Shown here in pieces: positions 1 through 12,300 of a stretch of DNA of 64,000 bases. The DNA comes from Aphrophora alni (Eukaryota; Arthropoda; Insecta; Hemiptera; Aphrophoridae), in NCBI GenBank assembly GCA_963513935.1, contig OY740777.1:20369271-20433270 (forward strand), in the 5' to 3' direction. The position numbers and the translations under genes are program-made. Positions within the stretch are counted from its first letter, which is position 1. The number at the start of each line of letters is the position of its first letter. Below the pieces are notes generated by a model. The model saw only the letters and a list, made by a program, of their open reading frames with translations, was not told the DNA's origin and made no database searches.

Positions 1-865
1 TATTAGCCTCTCTAAAGAGATTTATAGTTAAATCTTCTACATATTGTTACGGTTTCCTTTAGTATATTCCTCGACTTTGTGCATTATTGACATGAGTTTT
101 ATGGATATAAGGTAAAGCGATATTAAAATTTTTTGTAACGATTATTCAACGAATAATAAATTGTAAAAATTGTAATAATACTAACGTCTTATTGACATTA
201 TGAAATCAATAAAAAAGACTCTTCTTTCAGAGAAATAGAGTTGCTAAAACAAAGTTATACTTCAATCAAAACATAATTTCACTAAATACAATAATAAAAT
301 TACACAGTCTATGTAAACCACCAAATTTTGTGAATTTATTTAAAAATTTTCTCAAAACATCCTACTGTAATACTCTTTAATTGCTCGAGAACACAAATGA
401 TCACCCACTCTCCATACGAGAGCTGGTCTCCCTTTTTTAATATATTCTGTACCGATTTCGTCTAGTTGTGATTCTATTTGTGACTATATATGACCAAACC
501 ACTTCCACTTTACTATATTTTATTCAGAATTATTATTATTTTAATTCAGAATTAGTGATCATTTTGGTTTTATCAGGATTCGTTAGCATTTAGAAAATTT
601 GTTCAATTTTCATCCTGTATTTTAAAAATTATATTTTTGCAATACAATAAGATGTTATATGGGGTTTTATGAGGTTCAGTTAAAGTAGTGAGGGTTTCGA
701 ACAAACACCTCATAAGCAATTTAAATCAGGTCCAAGTGTTTTCAAAACGTTCAAAATTAGTAAGTGAATAACAGATGCGGAATTGTTATTTGATTAAGGT
801 CGAAACAGTACAAGAAAATTTAAGTTGTGTAAATGTAAATGTTTTTGTCAATTCATAAATAGTAT
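1..865. other. No gene seen; AT-rich non-coding DNA
   Basis: No ORF, RNA gene or clear repeat boundary could be supported. Confidence 0.5.
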
Positions 866-1310
866 ATTTCATCACTAGGACCAAAAGTGAAGCTTTTCGA
901 TACAAGCTCAAGTTTAACAATGAAATGGAAAATGAGCAAGAATCGAAAATCTTCTTTGGTCATATAACTATATTTTTCGTTATACTGCAAACAATATAAG
1001 AAAACAATTTCACAAAAACTAAAATGTTTTAAACTATAAATTTGCAGCTATTACAGCTGTTTAGTTTGTGTTAGTGGTATTTATTTATAAAATCGATGGT
1101 AAAAGCTGTTTTATCTGTTATTTAAAATCGGGAGTTTTTATAGATTCTTTACAATCGTTAATTAATTCGTATAAATGAAGTAACATCTTATAACCTCGAC
1201 CTCTGCTGATGTTTTTAGGTCCTTCGACTAAAAAGAACAACTTTAGCATCTCAGTGCATGTAATGAAAACAGCTGTTTTTGAAGAATTATGTCGAAAAAG
1301 TGTTTTATAT
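866..1310 (+). repeat. Dispersed repeat, copy 1 (sister at 54015-54420)
   Basis: The stretch starting TCATCACTAGGACCAAAAG and running to AAAACAGCTGTTTTTGAAG is matched in reverse complement at 54015-54420, with scattered substitutions and indels. No coding potential is seen. It is probably a non-autonomous transposon or a fragment of one; no terminal motif was identified. Confidence 0.7.
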
Positions 1311-1502
1311 CTTAATTTTCTGGACTACTAGTGTTACAAGTACACCACAATAATTACTCTTGTATATCAGGCGCAAGTTATGCAATTTAACTACACAGCT
1401 GTTTTGCAATAGTCTACGCAGCGCCATTTACTTCAATATTCCCGGAGATCATTCAAATCCCTAAAAAATAATGATGTAATCATTTCGTAAATGTTCAAAA
1501 TA

Positions 1503-1580
1503 GCATCAAGAACAACTTTAGCATCTCAATGCATGTATTGAAATCAGCTTTTTTTTGAAGCAGTATGACGAAAATATAAT
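1503..1580 (+). repeat. Partial third copy of the 0.9-kb repeat
   Basis: The segment AACTTTAGCATCTCAATGCA and what follows repeats 1238-1300 about 260 bp downstream. Only the distal end of the repeat is present. Confidence 0.6.
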
Positions 1581-2155
1581 TAAGTGTATGCATATTTTAG
1601 AGTAGATTTTCTTTCATTGAAGTTTGATTTTGTAATCAGAATAGGTTAGAAGGTGTCACGGTTGGAAGGATCATTAATATTAGAAAGATTAATAATTTGT
1701 TAGTATAGGTAATTTTGTTTAAATTAAGTACATAATTTTAAAATTATAGTTTCCTAACCTATTCTTGTAACATTTAAGTAGATAAATGAATATTCTTGTA
1801 TCGAAATCGTAGTATATATAATTGTATAGAAGTTTAAACAATATAATTGACAGATTAGTCAAGTCAGTTCTTGCATTATTTCTAACCTGGTCTCTTTTGG
1901 CGGCTTCCGTCACGCTAAGTGAAATTAGACCCACAAGGGTCAGATGGAGCCCCCAAGTTAAAAGTATTAGCTTAATTCAAGGTCAGGAGAAATCTAAAGT
2001 AACAATAGTCTTAAGATTCTAAAGATAGAAAATATTATCTATTGAATGCACCTATTCAAGTAAATGTATTCAAAGGTATAAATAAAGTGACATTGAAAAT
2101 CTTTATAAAGTCTGACAGAGTAATGACAGCCTCTAACTTTGACGAATTTTACAAC
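1581..2155. other. No supported gene
   Basis: Overlapping 66-71 codon ORFs on both strands at 1719-2022 are not recognisable. A slightly GC-richer patch at 1885-1985 may be a transposon scrap. Confidence 0.4.
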
Positions 2156-2167
2156 ATTCTGCAGCAT

Positions 2168-2556
2168 TATTATTATTTTTTTTAAATTTATTTATTTACA
2201 ATTGCAACTAGTTAACAACTATCTAGCAATATTTCTCTGATGTAACTGGCTGTGTGATGAAAAAAAAACGTCCAGAGTCGCCCTTCGCAATGTAACTACA
2301 CTTCGATCACGTGTATCAATCCTACACCAAGTCAACAGGTTTCTTTCTCTTCAGCCTCCGCACCTGTGGGACGTTGCTGACCAAATGTGCCACCTCTACA
2401 TTTTGATGATCACGGAGTCTGGTTACATGTCTTCCAGCATACTTTTGTATCTCTTCGTGCACCAAAGGCATCTTCAAATCTCGGTGGATATCTCTATTGC
2501 GGACATAACATGGTGCTTTGACAATACTAAGAAGCACTTTATTTTGAAATGTCTGA
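2168..2556 (-). mobile_element. 5'-truncated Jockey-type non-LTR retrotransposon
   Basis: On the minus strand, 2537-2322 reads uninterrupted as the C-terminal end of a Jockey-clade reverse transcriptase protein. Features typical of that terminus are APCYVRNRDIHRDLKMPLV, then VHEEIQKYAGRH, an NVEVAHL stretch and the closing RRLKRKKPVDLV before the stop. A 3' UTR follows and ends in a TAA/A-rich tail (2168-2200). The insert is flanked by perfect 12-bp direct repeats ATTCTGCAGCAT at 2156-2167 and 2557-2568, the target-site duplication. The intact frame and perfect duplication suggest a fairly young insertion, truncated at its 5' end as is usual for LINEs. Confidence 0.85.
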
Positions 2557-2568
2557 ATTCTGCAGCAT

Positions 2569-4515
2569 ATTTTAAAATATCAATAAATTACATTTAATTC
2601 TGTACATGTATAATATAATTTATTGAATTTCTAATAAAGATATAGTTTTTTGACAAACTGACTTCTTTTATTTGAGAGACATCTATTTTGTTTCTACAGT
2701 GGTATTCTCTGTAAACGATTTGAACAAAAACTCTGTTGAATTTGTTATAAATACTACGTAACGAAAATGAGTTGTCTCAGGTTTGTTTTGTATCTTCGCT
2801 TGAGTTGTAAAGAACTTGGAGTTGTATTATTTCAACTTATCTGATAGACGCTGCTGAGTTTCCAAAGCCCAAGGGAAGCTTAGATGTTGGAAATCGATCT
2901 CAAGTGCTTGATTTGATTTATGTTGGGAGACTTTTTCACTTCACCTTGGATCCCTTGTTGTTATATCTCTATAGTATAAAAACACTGAATTTACACAATT
3001 TCTAGATTACATTTTTAGTTAAGATATTTTTATTTTTCGAAAATAGCTAATACAAATTTACAATCTGTACAATTCGTAAACATTTACATTTCGCAATAAT
3101 TTTGTCGTCCTTACATTAGTAACTTCCATTTACCATTCTACAAAAATTGTGGAGTATATTGAAACTTGAGAGCAACATATAGTGAGTTTACAATGACTTT
3201 AAACTATCATAATATGACTAGTTTTTTGCAAGCGTGAAATACAAACTATTTTCATTTCACTATTTCTCTCATTCTGATTTGTTTTGGGTTTCAAGTTATA
3301 CATATCGCTTATTATCAAGATTATTGGGCGTCTAAATATTATATTCATTCTAATCCAACATTGTTATCGTGTACTTAAAAGCTGCCAGCTTCTGTTGTCA
3401 AACCAGGCAATAAATGTGGTAATAGGATATAAATCCTAAATTTTGTAAATCAACCGCTTTAACTTCACTTCTAACCTTAATTTACTCTCCAACATAAGTA
3501 CTTTTCATTATATCCTGAACATTTGCATGCATGTGTGAAGATAAGGTCATTATGCGACCCCTCAAATGAACCATTATGTTCTTCCCACCCTTTGTTGATT
3601 TTGATAAAAATCAAATAATTCATTTAGACACCTACCTCACACCAAATTACAAATTTGTAATAGATCGGTCTACCCATTTCTGAAATAATTCTTCATGATC
3701 ACTCTTCCAGCAGCCACATCTTATGTAGTTTGGTTACAAAATTAATCACTTTCAATCGCATCCCCGCTCTTATGAAACTTTACAATTTTCATTCAATCGG
3801 TACATTTGTGATTGAGATACTTCGCGATCAATAAAAGTCACAGACATTATTGAAAATGGTTTAAAATGGGTTCAAATATAGTATATATCAAAATTGTATC
3901 ATTACATTTGTTTAGAATTTCGTTTTACTTGGTAAAAATTAAAAAAAAAAATTATTAGGGATTGTTGAACTGAAAAGAATATTAAAATAATACCATTATA
4001 CTTTTATTTTACACAAATTACTAACTGTTCAAATCAGTAGTAAAATTATTGTAATATTATATTTTTTGTTTAAAAATGATATATATATATTTTTTAATGA
4101 GAAATCTTTATTATTTCTTCCATTATAAAATACAAAATACAACACCACATTTTACATATGCATAAATAGAAATAATAACCACCTAGGTTATTTACCTGTG
4201 GAGGTGGACAATAATATTTGATTATGTAACAATAATATTAATATATTGTAGTAGAAAAAGGATGATTATTAGTTGAAATTTACTTAATTGTTTCATCCTA
4301 TATTGGTAATTTGTTTATTGATTTTTACTTTTCACACAGCCACAAAACATTAAGTAAAATTAATGTTACATGTGTAAAGATATTCTGGACCAGTCATTGC
4401 TTACTTTAAATAAAATCTTGCGAGTAAGAGTGTGGCAATCTAGAAGTACCTTGTTGGATATAATTATTTCTTCACGTTGTCTTGAGTTTGGTCTCTCTTT
4501 TTTATTTCTTAACAG
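2569..4515. other. No gene seen
   Basis: AT-rich sequence with no supportable ORF or RNA gene. Confidence 0.5.
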
Positions 4516-4590
4516 GATGATGGCAGCTATATTTTTTGCTTTGAAACGACAAATAAACGAAAATATTGCAAAATATGGGCGGTATTCTAA
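4516..4590 (+). pseudogene. Possible cuticular-protein (R&R-type) pseudo-exon
   Basis: After a good acceptor (pyrimidine-rich tract ending CTTAACAG at 4515) the frame reads DDGSYIFCFETTNKRK and stops after 25 codons. DGSY-x-F-x-F-E-T-x-N matches the start of the Rebers-Riddiford chitin-binding consensus of insect cuticle proteins. The usual continuation is not in this frame. A second frame gives NENIAKYGRYSKYN, which may be the continuation after a frameshift. No partner exon or signal peptide was found. The match is short, so this may be chance. Confidence 0.3.
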
Positions 4591-7035
4591 ATATAACAAA
4601 CGTAGATTATAGTACAATTATATTATTTTGAAAAAAAAATGTATGTTTTTTTAAAATACATTTAACATTTACGGGATATGTAATTGTTTAAACGAACGAA
4701 CAAATAATATACAGAGAGAGTTTTATATTATATTTTTATTAACTTCACCAGCCGCATCAAATGTCTACCTTCCCTACAAAAAAAGATTCCCTCGACGTAA
4801 ACTCAAACAGATCTCTCACTGTCAAAGGTGCTCTAATATAAATCACATTTTTGCTTCGTGGAAGAGAAAATAATAAATTAATTTCTTTGCTTAGTTGTTA
4901 TCCTCGTAGTGGAATAAAAATCAATAATAGGAAAAATATTTTCAAGGTATTTCATTAGTGAGAAAAATGTGATTACAACTGACGAGGATTTAATCAATTC
5001 TGTGCAAAATCGCGTGCTGCATCGGAAATAACGTAATATTTGACGAGACAAATCTATTATAACATTACTTGCTTTTCCTTCTAGATTTTCCCGGAAAAAC
5101 ACCTGTTTTACTTGAGGGAAATAAAATGTCGTTAATAACATAAATGCTGTCGTTGGAAATTCATGATTTACTATTTTTTCAGCAGACAAGAATGCTTATA
5201 TCTTGTGATCTATTGAACCGATTTCAAAAAAGCAATCAGATGCCAACCACGTTTAAGAAAATGTGTAAAATAGTTGAATATTCTAAATCACGACCATATA
5301 CTTCATGGGAGTTAGATAAGCAATTCTCGAATAAAACTGACAGATAGACAGACAGACAAAGTCTGTTTCATCTTCTGTCTTTGACTGTTTGTCTAAACAC
5401 GAGACATTTCTGTGATTTTACACCTTAGAGAATTTAAATTTATTATCAATTATAACTTCAACCTGTGCTACTTAAAAAGCACTAATTGTGTCAGTGTGTG
5501 GTAACTTGTGTACATAAAAATGTGTATCGAATTATCACTTGATATTTTGATAAATAACGTTCAATTAATTTTCTAACTCCAAGGTTAAATTTTGGGCTTA
5601 TTTGACAAATTGAGCAACTGAATCGACACACACACATCTGGATGTAATTTGTATACATCAATAGTTGTCAACGGCCTCCTGAATTAATGGATGTTTGGTC
5701 ATATAAGAACAGACAACTTAAAAAGAATGCTTTAGGAAAATAGGAGAAGTGTGTGTGATATCATCTCAAACTGAGGTAATTATTAATGAAAATCTTGTTT
5801 AGTACTTGTACTTTATATTGAATTCATTTATGTCATTTGTATTTTTATATATCAAGTAAAGTTCTAGCTTATTTATCTGATCGTTTACTCGCAGATGTGA
5901 ACAATGTTTACAAAAAAATGTTAAATTTCCAGGCGTTATTATTCTTATCAGTTTAAATTAAAATTAAACTAGCACGCAGCTGTAAAAGCTATTTATTTCG
6001 AAATATATTATATTATATTGGTAAATATATTGATTTACCAAATTTGATAATTATTTATATTGAAATTATTGTATATATATATATAATTATATATTATAAT
6101 ACTATTTATATATAATTACCTATCTATTAAATTATTTGGTCATCTGATTTTTGTCGACTTAAAAATAGAATTGCATTTGGGTTTTATTTTTTTTAAAACG
6201 TACCAAATTTATTTCCAATATTGTTTATACATTTTTTGTTAAAATAGCTTTATTAGCAATAAAATGTGAAAATAGAAAACTGGTTTTAATAACAAATTAC
6301 CGAAGATTTTGATTAACTTCTTCCAACCCCAGCTATTTATGAAATATTTTAAAGTATTGCTGTCCTATCATACTGAATGTTTTTTTCCCATAAATTATAT
6401 TTTTTTAGCTATTTCAGTTAATAATAAGTACATAAAATAATATTATAACCTAAAATCTAATAATTTTAAAAGCAATTGAAACCGTTGTAGAACACAAAAG
6501 AGTTCCTACTAAACAGTAAACGAAATAAACTGTCATTTTCAAAGTAAGTGTTCAAATTGTGGAGCCCCTTTTTTAAGTCAAATTTCATTAATTACACAAA
6601 TATTTTATGGGACGAGATATCAAAAACCTACTGTACCTCTGAACTAGACATTTAAAAACAATGTTTAGCTAATTTAAGTATTTACTTTTTTTGGTGATTT
6701 TGGTTGTTAGGTTAGCAAGGATCATTGTCAAACCATTCTTTTAACACATAAGTACAAAAACACTAACATCATATGCTATAATACTTTGCCACATTTTAAA
6801 AAACTTAGTCACAACAGAGACCAAAAACACGAACTATTGTTCGTGTTTGTTTGTTAAAAAATGCTTTGGAAATGACCTTAATGAGGTCGAATCCGCCGTT
6901 AAATGACTACCAGATTACCAGAAAAGGTAATAAACTTTAATTAACTAATTATATGTGTGATCAAGAAGTAGGGCTTAATAAACAATCTTTAATGAAGTAT
7001 AACGTAAAGTTTCTATTTTAAATATCAACTAAAAT
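4591..7035. other. No supported gene
   Basis: A 103-codon ORF on the minus strand (4878-5189) is unrecognised. A short imperfect hairpin of GACAGA/TCTGTC type lies at 5339-5395. Otherwise the stretch is AT-rich with TA-rich runs near 6000-6120. Confidence 0.4.
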
Positions 7036-7037
7036 AC

Positions 7038-7760
7038 AAAATGGTTGCTATAAACTACTTAACGTCCTCTGCCAAGACATTTTTTGATGCTAATGAACTG
7101 ATTGTAAATGCTGACAAAACAGAACAAATATAATCTAGATTCAGGAGGGACATTGAAAACAAGGATTTATCAGGCTTTGTTAAACTAACTTGGCTACCTC
7201 ACGTGACTGATCTTTATAAGAAATTATCCAGAATTGTCTATCTTATAAGGAAACTTAGAAGTTGTGTTAGCACTGAGGTATTACTGATAACTTACTATGA
7301 TTTATTTCATTCTATTTTGAGTTATGGCAATCGTCTGTGGGGCAACTCTAAGAGCATTTTTGTGGCAGAAAAAAGTAGTTAGAAGTATAAATGGCTTATC
7401 TGATAGGCATTCATGTAAAGCCAGCTTTTCCAAATTGCTGATTATGACAATGCCTACCTTGTACATTAATTGCAATCTTGTCTATGTAAAGCAAAATATT
7501 TCCAAATTTGATAGTCGCAGTTTCAACTATGATTAAAATACTAGGAATGGATGTGATTTGGTCACCCCAGGCTTTTAAGGACTCATACTATTCACAGCTG
7601 CCTGCAGTATAAGTTGTTCTACAAGCATCCTGTAACCATAAGATCACTGACTGAAAATATATTTAAAGCCGTTATAGCAAAATGGATTAAAGAGAAGGCA
7701 TTCAATTCCGTGGGGGAATACCTGGATTGTGATGTTTTGGACCTTGATCAATGAGTGTAG
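7038..7760 (+). pseudogene. Non-LTR retrotransposon reverse transcriptase relic
   Basis: Frames on the plus strand read as the region after the RT catalytic core: FDANELIVNADKTEQI, then LYKKLSRIVYLIRKLRSCVS, YYDLFHSILSYGNRLWGN. After a frameshift near 7370 comes KKVVRSINGLSDRHSCKASF and YVKQN, and finally LTENIFKAVIAKWIKEKAF with a terminal GEYLDCDVLDLDQ stop. This order fits the thumb and C-terminal part of Jockey/CR1-like RT proteins of insects. The catalytic YADD is not present in the preserved part. At least one stop and one frameshift make it dead. An A-rich tail follows to about 7812, directly abutting the next repeat. Confidence 0.75.
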
Positions 7761-7814
7761 ATAACTTTTGTTAATTAGATATTTTTTATATTTTAAAGAA
7801 ATAAATAAAATATA

Positions 7815-8592
7815 TCTTTGTCTACAGTTGTTGACAAAATGGTATTTCCTTCATTTAAATTAGTTTGCAAAACAGGTGATTTCTCAACAGTTTCACTTTG
7901 CCCACTACTTTGCACACTACTTTGCTCATTCCGTATGGCAACCGAACAAAACGAAATTTAGGTTAAGTTTATTTGATTTGATTTATAATATACAGGAAAT
8001 GTCCCTTATGTAGGTTAGATCAATTCTTACATGTAAAATAACATAAATAAACAACAAAACAACGTTCTGAAGTTGAAAAAGGAAGTAATTATTCATGAAG
8101 ATGATTGACAGTGTATGTACACGGAGAGTATTTTTCGTTTGCCGAGTTTTGAAGTTGGCAATCCCGTTTCCTCAACAATAAACCTAAGTTTTTGTAATAT
8201 TCATAAATAACCTCAGTTTTAACGTGAGAACTTGTACTCAGTGTTGATGTGTTGTTTAGCACTACTGCTATATTTTGTGTAGTTATATTTAAAATATGGA
8301 CAGTTCAGAGGATGAAAACCTGTCAAATACCCCGCCTAAATTAGCGGAAAAAGCTAACAACGTTGTACTAAATCTCCTTCCTGTCAAATCAAGGAAAAAG
8401 TACGACCGCCAGTAAGAACTGTTTTTATTGACAAAATAACAACTGTAGACAAATAGACAAAGTATAATGTGCAATTCGTGAGCAAAGTGTCTTTTTTAAA
8501 CTTGTTAAAATTGACGCACTCGGCAAGCCTCGTGCGTCAACATTTCTCTCTCTCGTTTAAAAAAGTGCACTTTATTCACTAGTTGCACAAAT
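7815..8592 (+). repeat. Dispersed repeat with internal inverted ends, copy A
   Basis: This is matched in reverse complement at 38507-39311. It has two parts. The first is bounded by TTTGTCTACAGTTGTT (7817) and its inverse AACAACTGTAGACAAA (ending near 8455). The second, 8470-8592, is an imperfect fold-back whose arms carry GTGCAATTCGTGAGCAAAG and a diverged inverse ending GTTGCACAAAT. It looks like a non-autonomous DNA transposon or a composite of two. It includes a 39-codon leader ORF at 8296-8415. Confidence 0.7.
8296..8415 (+). CDS. 39-codon leader ORF inside a repeat; possible transposase remnant
   Basis: The ORF runs from ATG to TAA and is strongly polar: MDSSEDENLSN at the start, then a helix-like stretch ending NLLPVKSRKKYDRQ. 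The LLP-x-K-S-x-x-x-Y pattern resembles the start of the core-binding domain of the tyrosine-recombinase-type proteins common in arthropod genomes, though this is recalled, not searched. The copy at 38.8 kb keeps the ATGGACAGTTC start but is then disrupted. It may be a captured N-terminus of the autonomous partner element. Confidence 0.35.
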   Translation: MDSSEDENLSNTPPKLAEKANNVVLNLLPVKSRKKYDRQ

Positions 8593-9230
8593 AACTATTT
8601 TAACATCATTAAACACAATAATTGGGATTATGTAATCATTTGTTCCAAATTGATATGACGAAAAACGTATAAAAAGCTGAATATAGTGTCAAATTACTCC
8701 GGTAGGATCGGTAGAAGTCTTGGATGTGGCCGTTTCCACGAAGAACGATGTAACAATTAAAATGTCGTTAGCAAATAAAACCACCTTTAACATTATAAGC
8801 CTAATTCTGACCCTTGCTAACAACTCAAAGAAAATACGTAGTTCTGCAGCATTGCTTAGTAAAAGCAGTTATTGTTACATATAAAGCAATATTATGCCAC
8901 TTTATTTGTGCTCATCTCGCCATTATTTCAGTACTTTTCAGTCACTTTGGAACTATTTCTCAATTTGTAGAAATATATCTTTTTGTTTATAAGACCTCCA
9001 ATTTTTAAAAAATTACTGTAACGATTACAATGAAACTTTGATGAAGTGACTTGTAGAAGAAATATCTGTATATTGATCATACTGATGATATGGTTACTTT
9101 ATAAGTAATTGAATAAGAATCGAACACCGGCAATTATTATTTGTAAACTTGTATTCTAATCTATTCTTTTTAAAGTGATTTTGTTGAAATCACAATCTGA
9201 CTATGGTTTTTAACTTCCCACAACGGGAAC
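8593..9230. other. No gene seen; upstream region of the lipocalin-like gene
   Basis: AT-rich sequence without a supported exon. Distal promoter elements could be present but none was recognised. Confidence 0.4.
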
Positions 9231-9237
9231 TATAAAA
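9231..9237 (+). promoter_or_regulatory. Candidate TATA box of the lipocalin-like gene
   Basis: TATAAAA lies 122 bp upstream of the start codon, which predicts transcription starting near 9260. No clear TCAGT initiator is seen at that spacing; one occurs later, at about 9319. Position is the only support. Confidence 0.4.
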
Positions 9238-9289
9238 TACCGCTGGAGACAAAATAAGGAAATTTATACAATTCATGTAAACAAACATC

Positions 9290-9343
9290 ATGTTGGTTTT
9301 TACTATCCTTATGGTTTATTCAGTTTTTATTTGTTCCACTTAG
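9290..9343 (+). other. Short upstream ORF in the presumed 5' leader
   Basis: This 17-codon ORF (MLVFTILMVYSVFICST) ends 15 bp before the lipocalin-like start codon. It is hydrophobic. If the leader is unspliced it would be translated first and could reduce expression of the main ORF. The TAG that ends it also reads as a possible splice acceptor (CCACTTAG), so a 5' UTR intron could remove it. Confidence 0.3.
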
Positions 9344-9358
9344 CAAAACTCTTTCATA

Positions 9359-12300
9359 ATGGAAGTGACGATATTAAGAGTGATCTTTCTATTTGCAATG
9401 GTCTTGCCTGTTGTGAAAGGGCAGTACTTTGGCAGTTGTGGCGAGAGAACAGTTACACCAGTCCAAAAATTCAACTATGAGGAGGTAAGCCAAATGAATT
9501 TTGAGCGAAAAGACTCATAATCATGTATTCAGTGTAGTTTTTAATATTTGTATTGTTTTTACACAAAAAACAATTTCTTTATTTAAAAAAATTTCATTGT
9601 CACATACACAGCATATGTGAATTATTGTAATGATTAAAAAATAGTTTTACAGAAACAATCAGTTAAAAACTAAACTAGGCAATCCAAAAACAGTGTTTAT
9701 TTGAAATAATGTATGTCATCCGTACTGCATATATTTTGATTATATCTGAAATTTTGTACATTCATGAACGAAAACTGCGATGAAATTCAAGAATTAGTTG
9801 ATAATTTTCTCACACAGAGTTACATAAAAATAACTCAAAAACTCAGTAATTTTATTATTATTTAGATTATTTCCTTAAAAACCTTCATTTATGTTCCAAA
9901 AAAGTTAATATCATCGGGTTGTACTGCTAAACTATCATGTGAATCTAAAATAAATATCTTCATACCACACCTCCCACTCCATAGATGTAACAACCTCTCG
10001 GTTTAACATCACATCAATAATATTAGTAATGTTAAACAGCCTGTAGAGTTCAAATTGTGTTTTTAGTTTAAATTGTCGATGTTTCTATATTTTATAACTT
10101 CATATTTTTGCTTTAAAACAAGTGAATTGTAGGTAGTAGGAAATATTTTCTCCCTTATTTTGCAGATCATGTTAGTTGTAATCTAGAAGTAGAACCTTCT
10201 AATGATAAATTGTTTAAATTCTGTTTTTACAACTCTTTCACACTCTCTATTCACTTATTCAGTTTGCAGACTCTGGTTGGAGATATAAATACGTGCCAGA
10301 AACCTCGTTCTATGACAATATCAGATCAGTTAATATTGTGATGGATAGACCTTTCCCTTACGATTGTGCTTACCGGGCCACTCTTACGATAAACAGGTAA
10401 GCGTTCTTTCCGTTATTCCTATTTCCTTACAACTACTGGTATGATTGCCGCAATTGCGTCGAAAACAGTAGTGAGTGTACAAGGTGGGTTGAAGCAAAAA
10501 ATAAAATATGGCTATTATTTGGGGAATGTTTTACGATCCGGAAACGTGTCTAAGAAGGACGAACAAATAATTTACTGACGTCAAACAGGTAACATAATTA
10601 TTTTATTATTTAATATATAATAATCTACATTCTCCTACATTTGTTAATAAACTCAGTTTTACTTTTAAAGTATAAAATTGTATTTGATATCAGAATAAAC
10701 GTCTAAAATTGGTAACGAAAATGATTTGGTTTTGATTAACTCCAAATTCGTGTCTTGAATTACAATTTTACACAATTTGTTAACTATCTTTCTTACACGC
10801 TGATACTAAATGTCTCCCATTATTTTAATTGTTTTTTTCTGATTTGAAAACCCATGATATAATAAATAACTTAATCTGATTTTTTTAGAAATGATGGAAG
10901 TCAAGAAGTTCTCAGATTTCGAGAACAATATTTAGGAAAAGGCTTTGTGTACGAGACTCAGTTGGACAAATATGGTGAGTCTTATAATAGCGACTGAATT
11001 AAAATATAATTAATAGTTATATTTATTAATATTGTAAAGACGTTTTTCCAAAGTCTGGTGTACAATAACAGTTTATTAAAGTATTTAACGATTAAATAAT
11101 TATTTCTACAGAGTTCTCAACCTCTGCGTTGCCCACATCAACCAAACAAGTAAAATCCTAATTATTACAAATTTAAAAATCTGTTTGTGACCAACAACTT
11201 ATTAATATAAGTTACATAAAAGGTTGATAAATGCATCTATAAATAGTTAGGTAAATGATTACTTTAGCGATAATTGATTTCAATATAAACATACACCAAT
11301 GCGAGTACATTGGTCAACATTATCTACTTGTAGTTCAAATAACCGGGTTCGAGTTTGTTAGTTTATATTTCACTTGATAAAACCATAAAAGGGAAAAATA
11401 TTGTCTCAATAGGTGGCGTATTTTTAGGCATGTATGCTCTTTTTATTAAAAAATTGTCTAATCCGTTTTGCAATATTACGTCGTTATTTATTTTATGACA
11501 TTCCACGTTATTCTTACCAGCAAAATTTTATTTCTTTAAACACAACACTTTGTACATTGTTTAATTTGTATAAATTAACAATTTATGTTGTAGTTAGAAA
11601 TGTCCGAAACATGTGGTAGTTTTTAGTATTCGGTCTTACATATTAGATATCTGTAATTTGTCAAAAATAGGCTACTTCAATAAACAATATTTTTACAATG
11701 ATTAAGCTAAGCTAATCCAAATATTTTTTAAATTATATACCTCACAGATTGAGAAATTAACTTGTTCTCTTTTATAATAAGGATTAGGAAGTTATTTAAA
11801 TTTTAAAATAAAAACAGGAGTAAAACTGTTAACCGTTTATTAATGCTCCTATTTCATATTGGATTATATATAAAGGAAATGTATTTTATATATTTCCTTT
11901 TCTTATATGTAGCTATAAATAATGTAATACGTTAAATGTACATATAATTTATACGACAGCCATGTAGGCTAGATAAAGTTCGCTTGATTTTGTAAAACAG
12001 TTCAATCAATGAATAAGCCTGAAAATGACTGTATTTATCGAATTGCGTTTAGTTAAAAAATTGAAATAAACACTCCATGATATTGCCAAAATGTGTAGGT
12101 AATTTTATAATAAATATGTTCATATTTTTGTGTTGTAGAGCCACAGATAGATGTTATTAAAAAACCACAATTTCGTATAAAACTCATCACATAATACAAC
12201 TTATTATGAGGAACCACCATTTTGTTACGTAAATGCTGTACGTATTTAAAATAGAGATATTTTTGTGGTACAAACATCTAACACTGACTTATAAACTATA

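Noticed and set aside
4878..5189. 103-codon minus-strand ORF
   Set aside because: The longest unexplained ORF on the left side, but there is no recognisable domain, composition bias or splice or promoter signal; AT-rich DNA gives such ORFs by chance.
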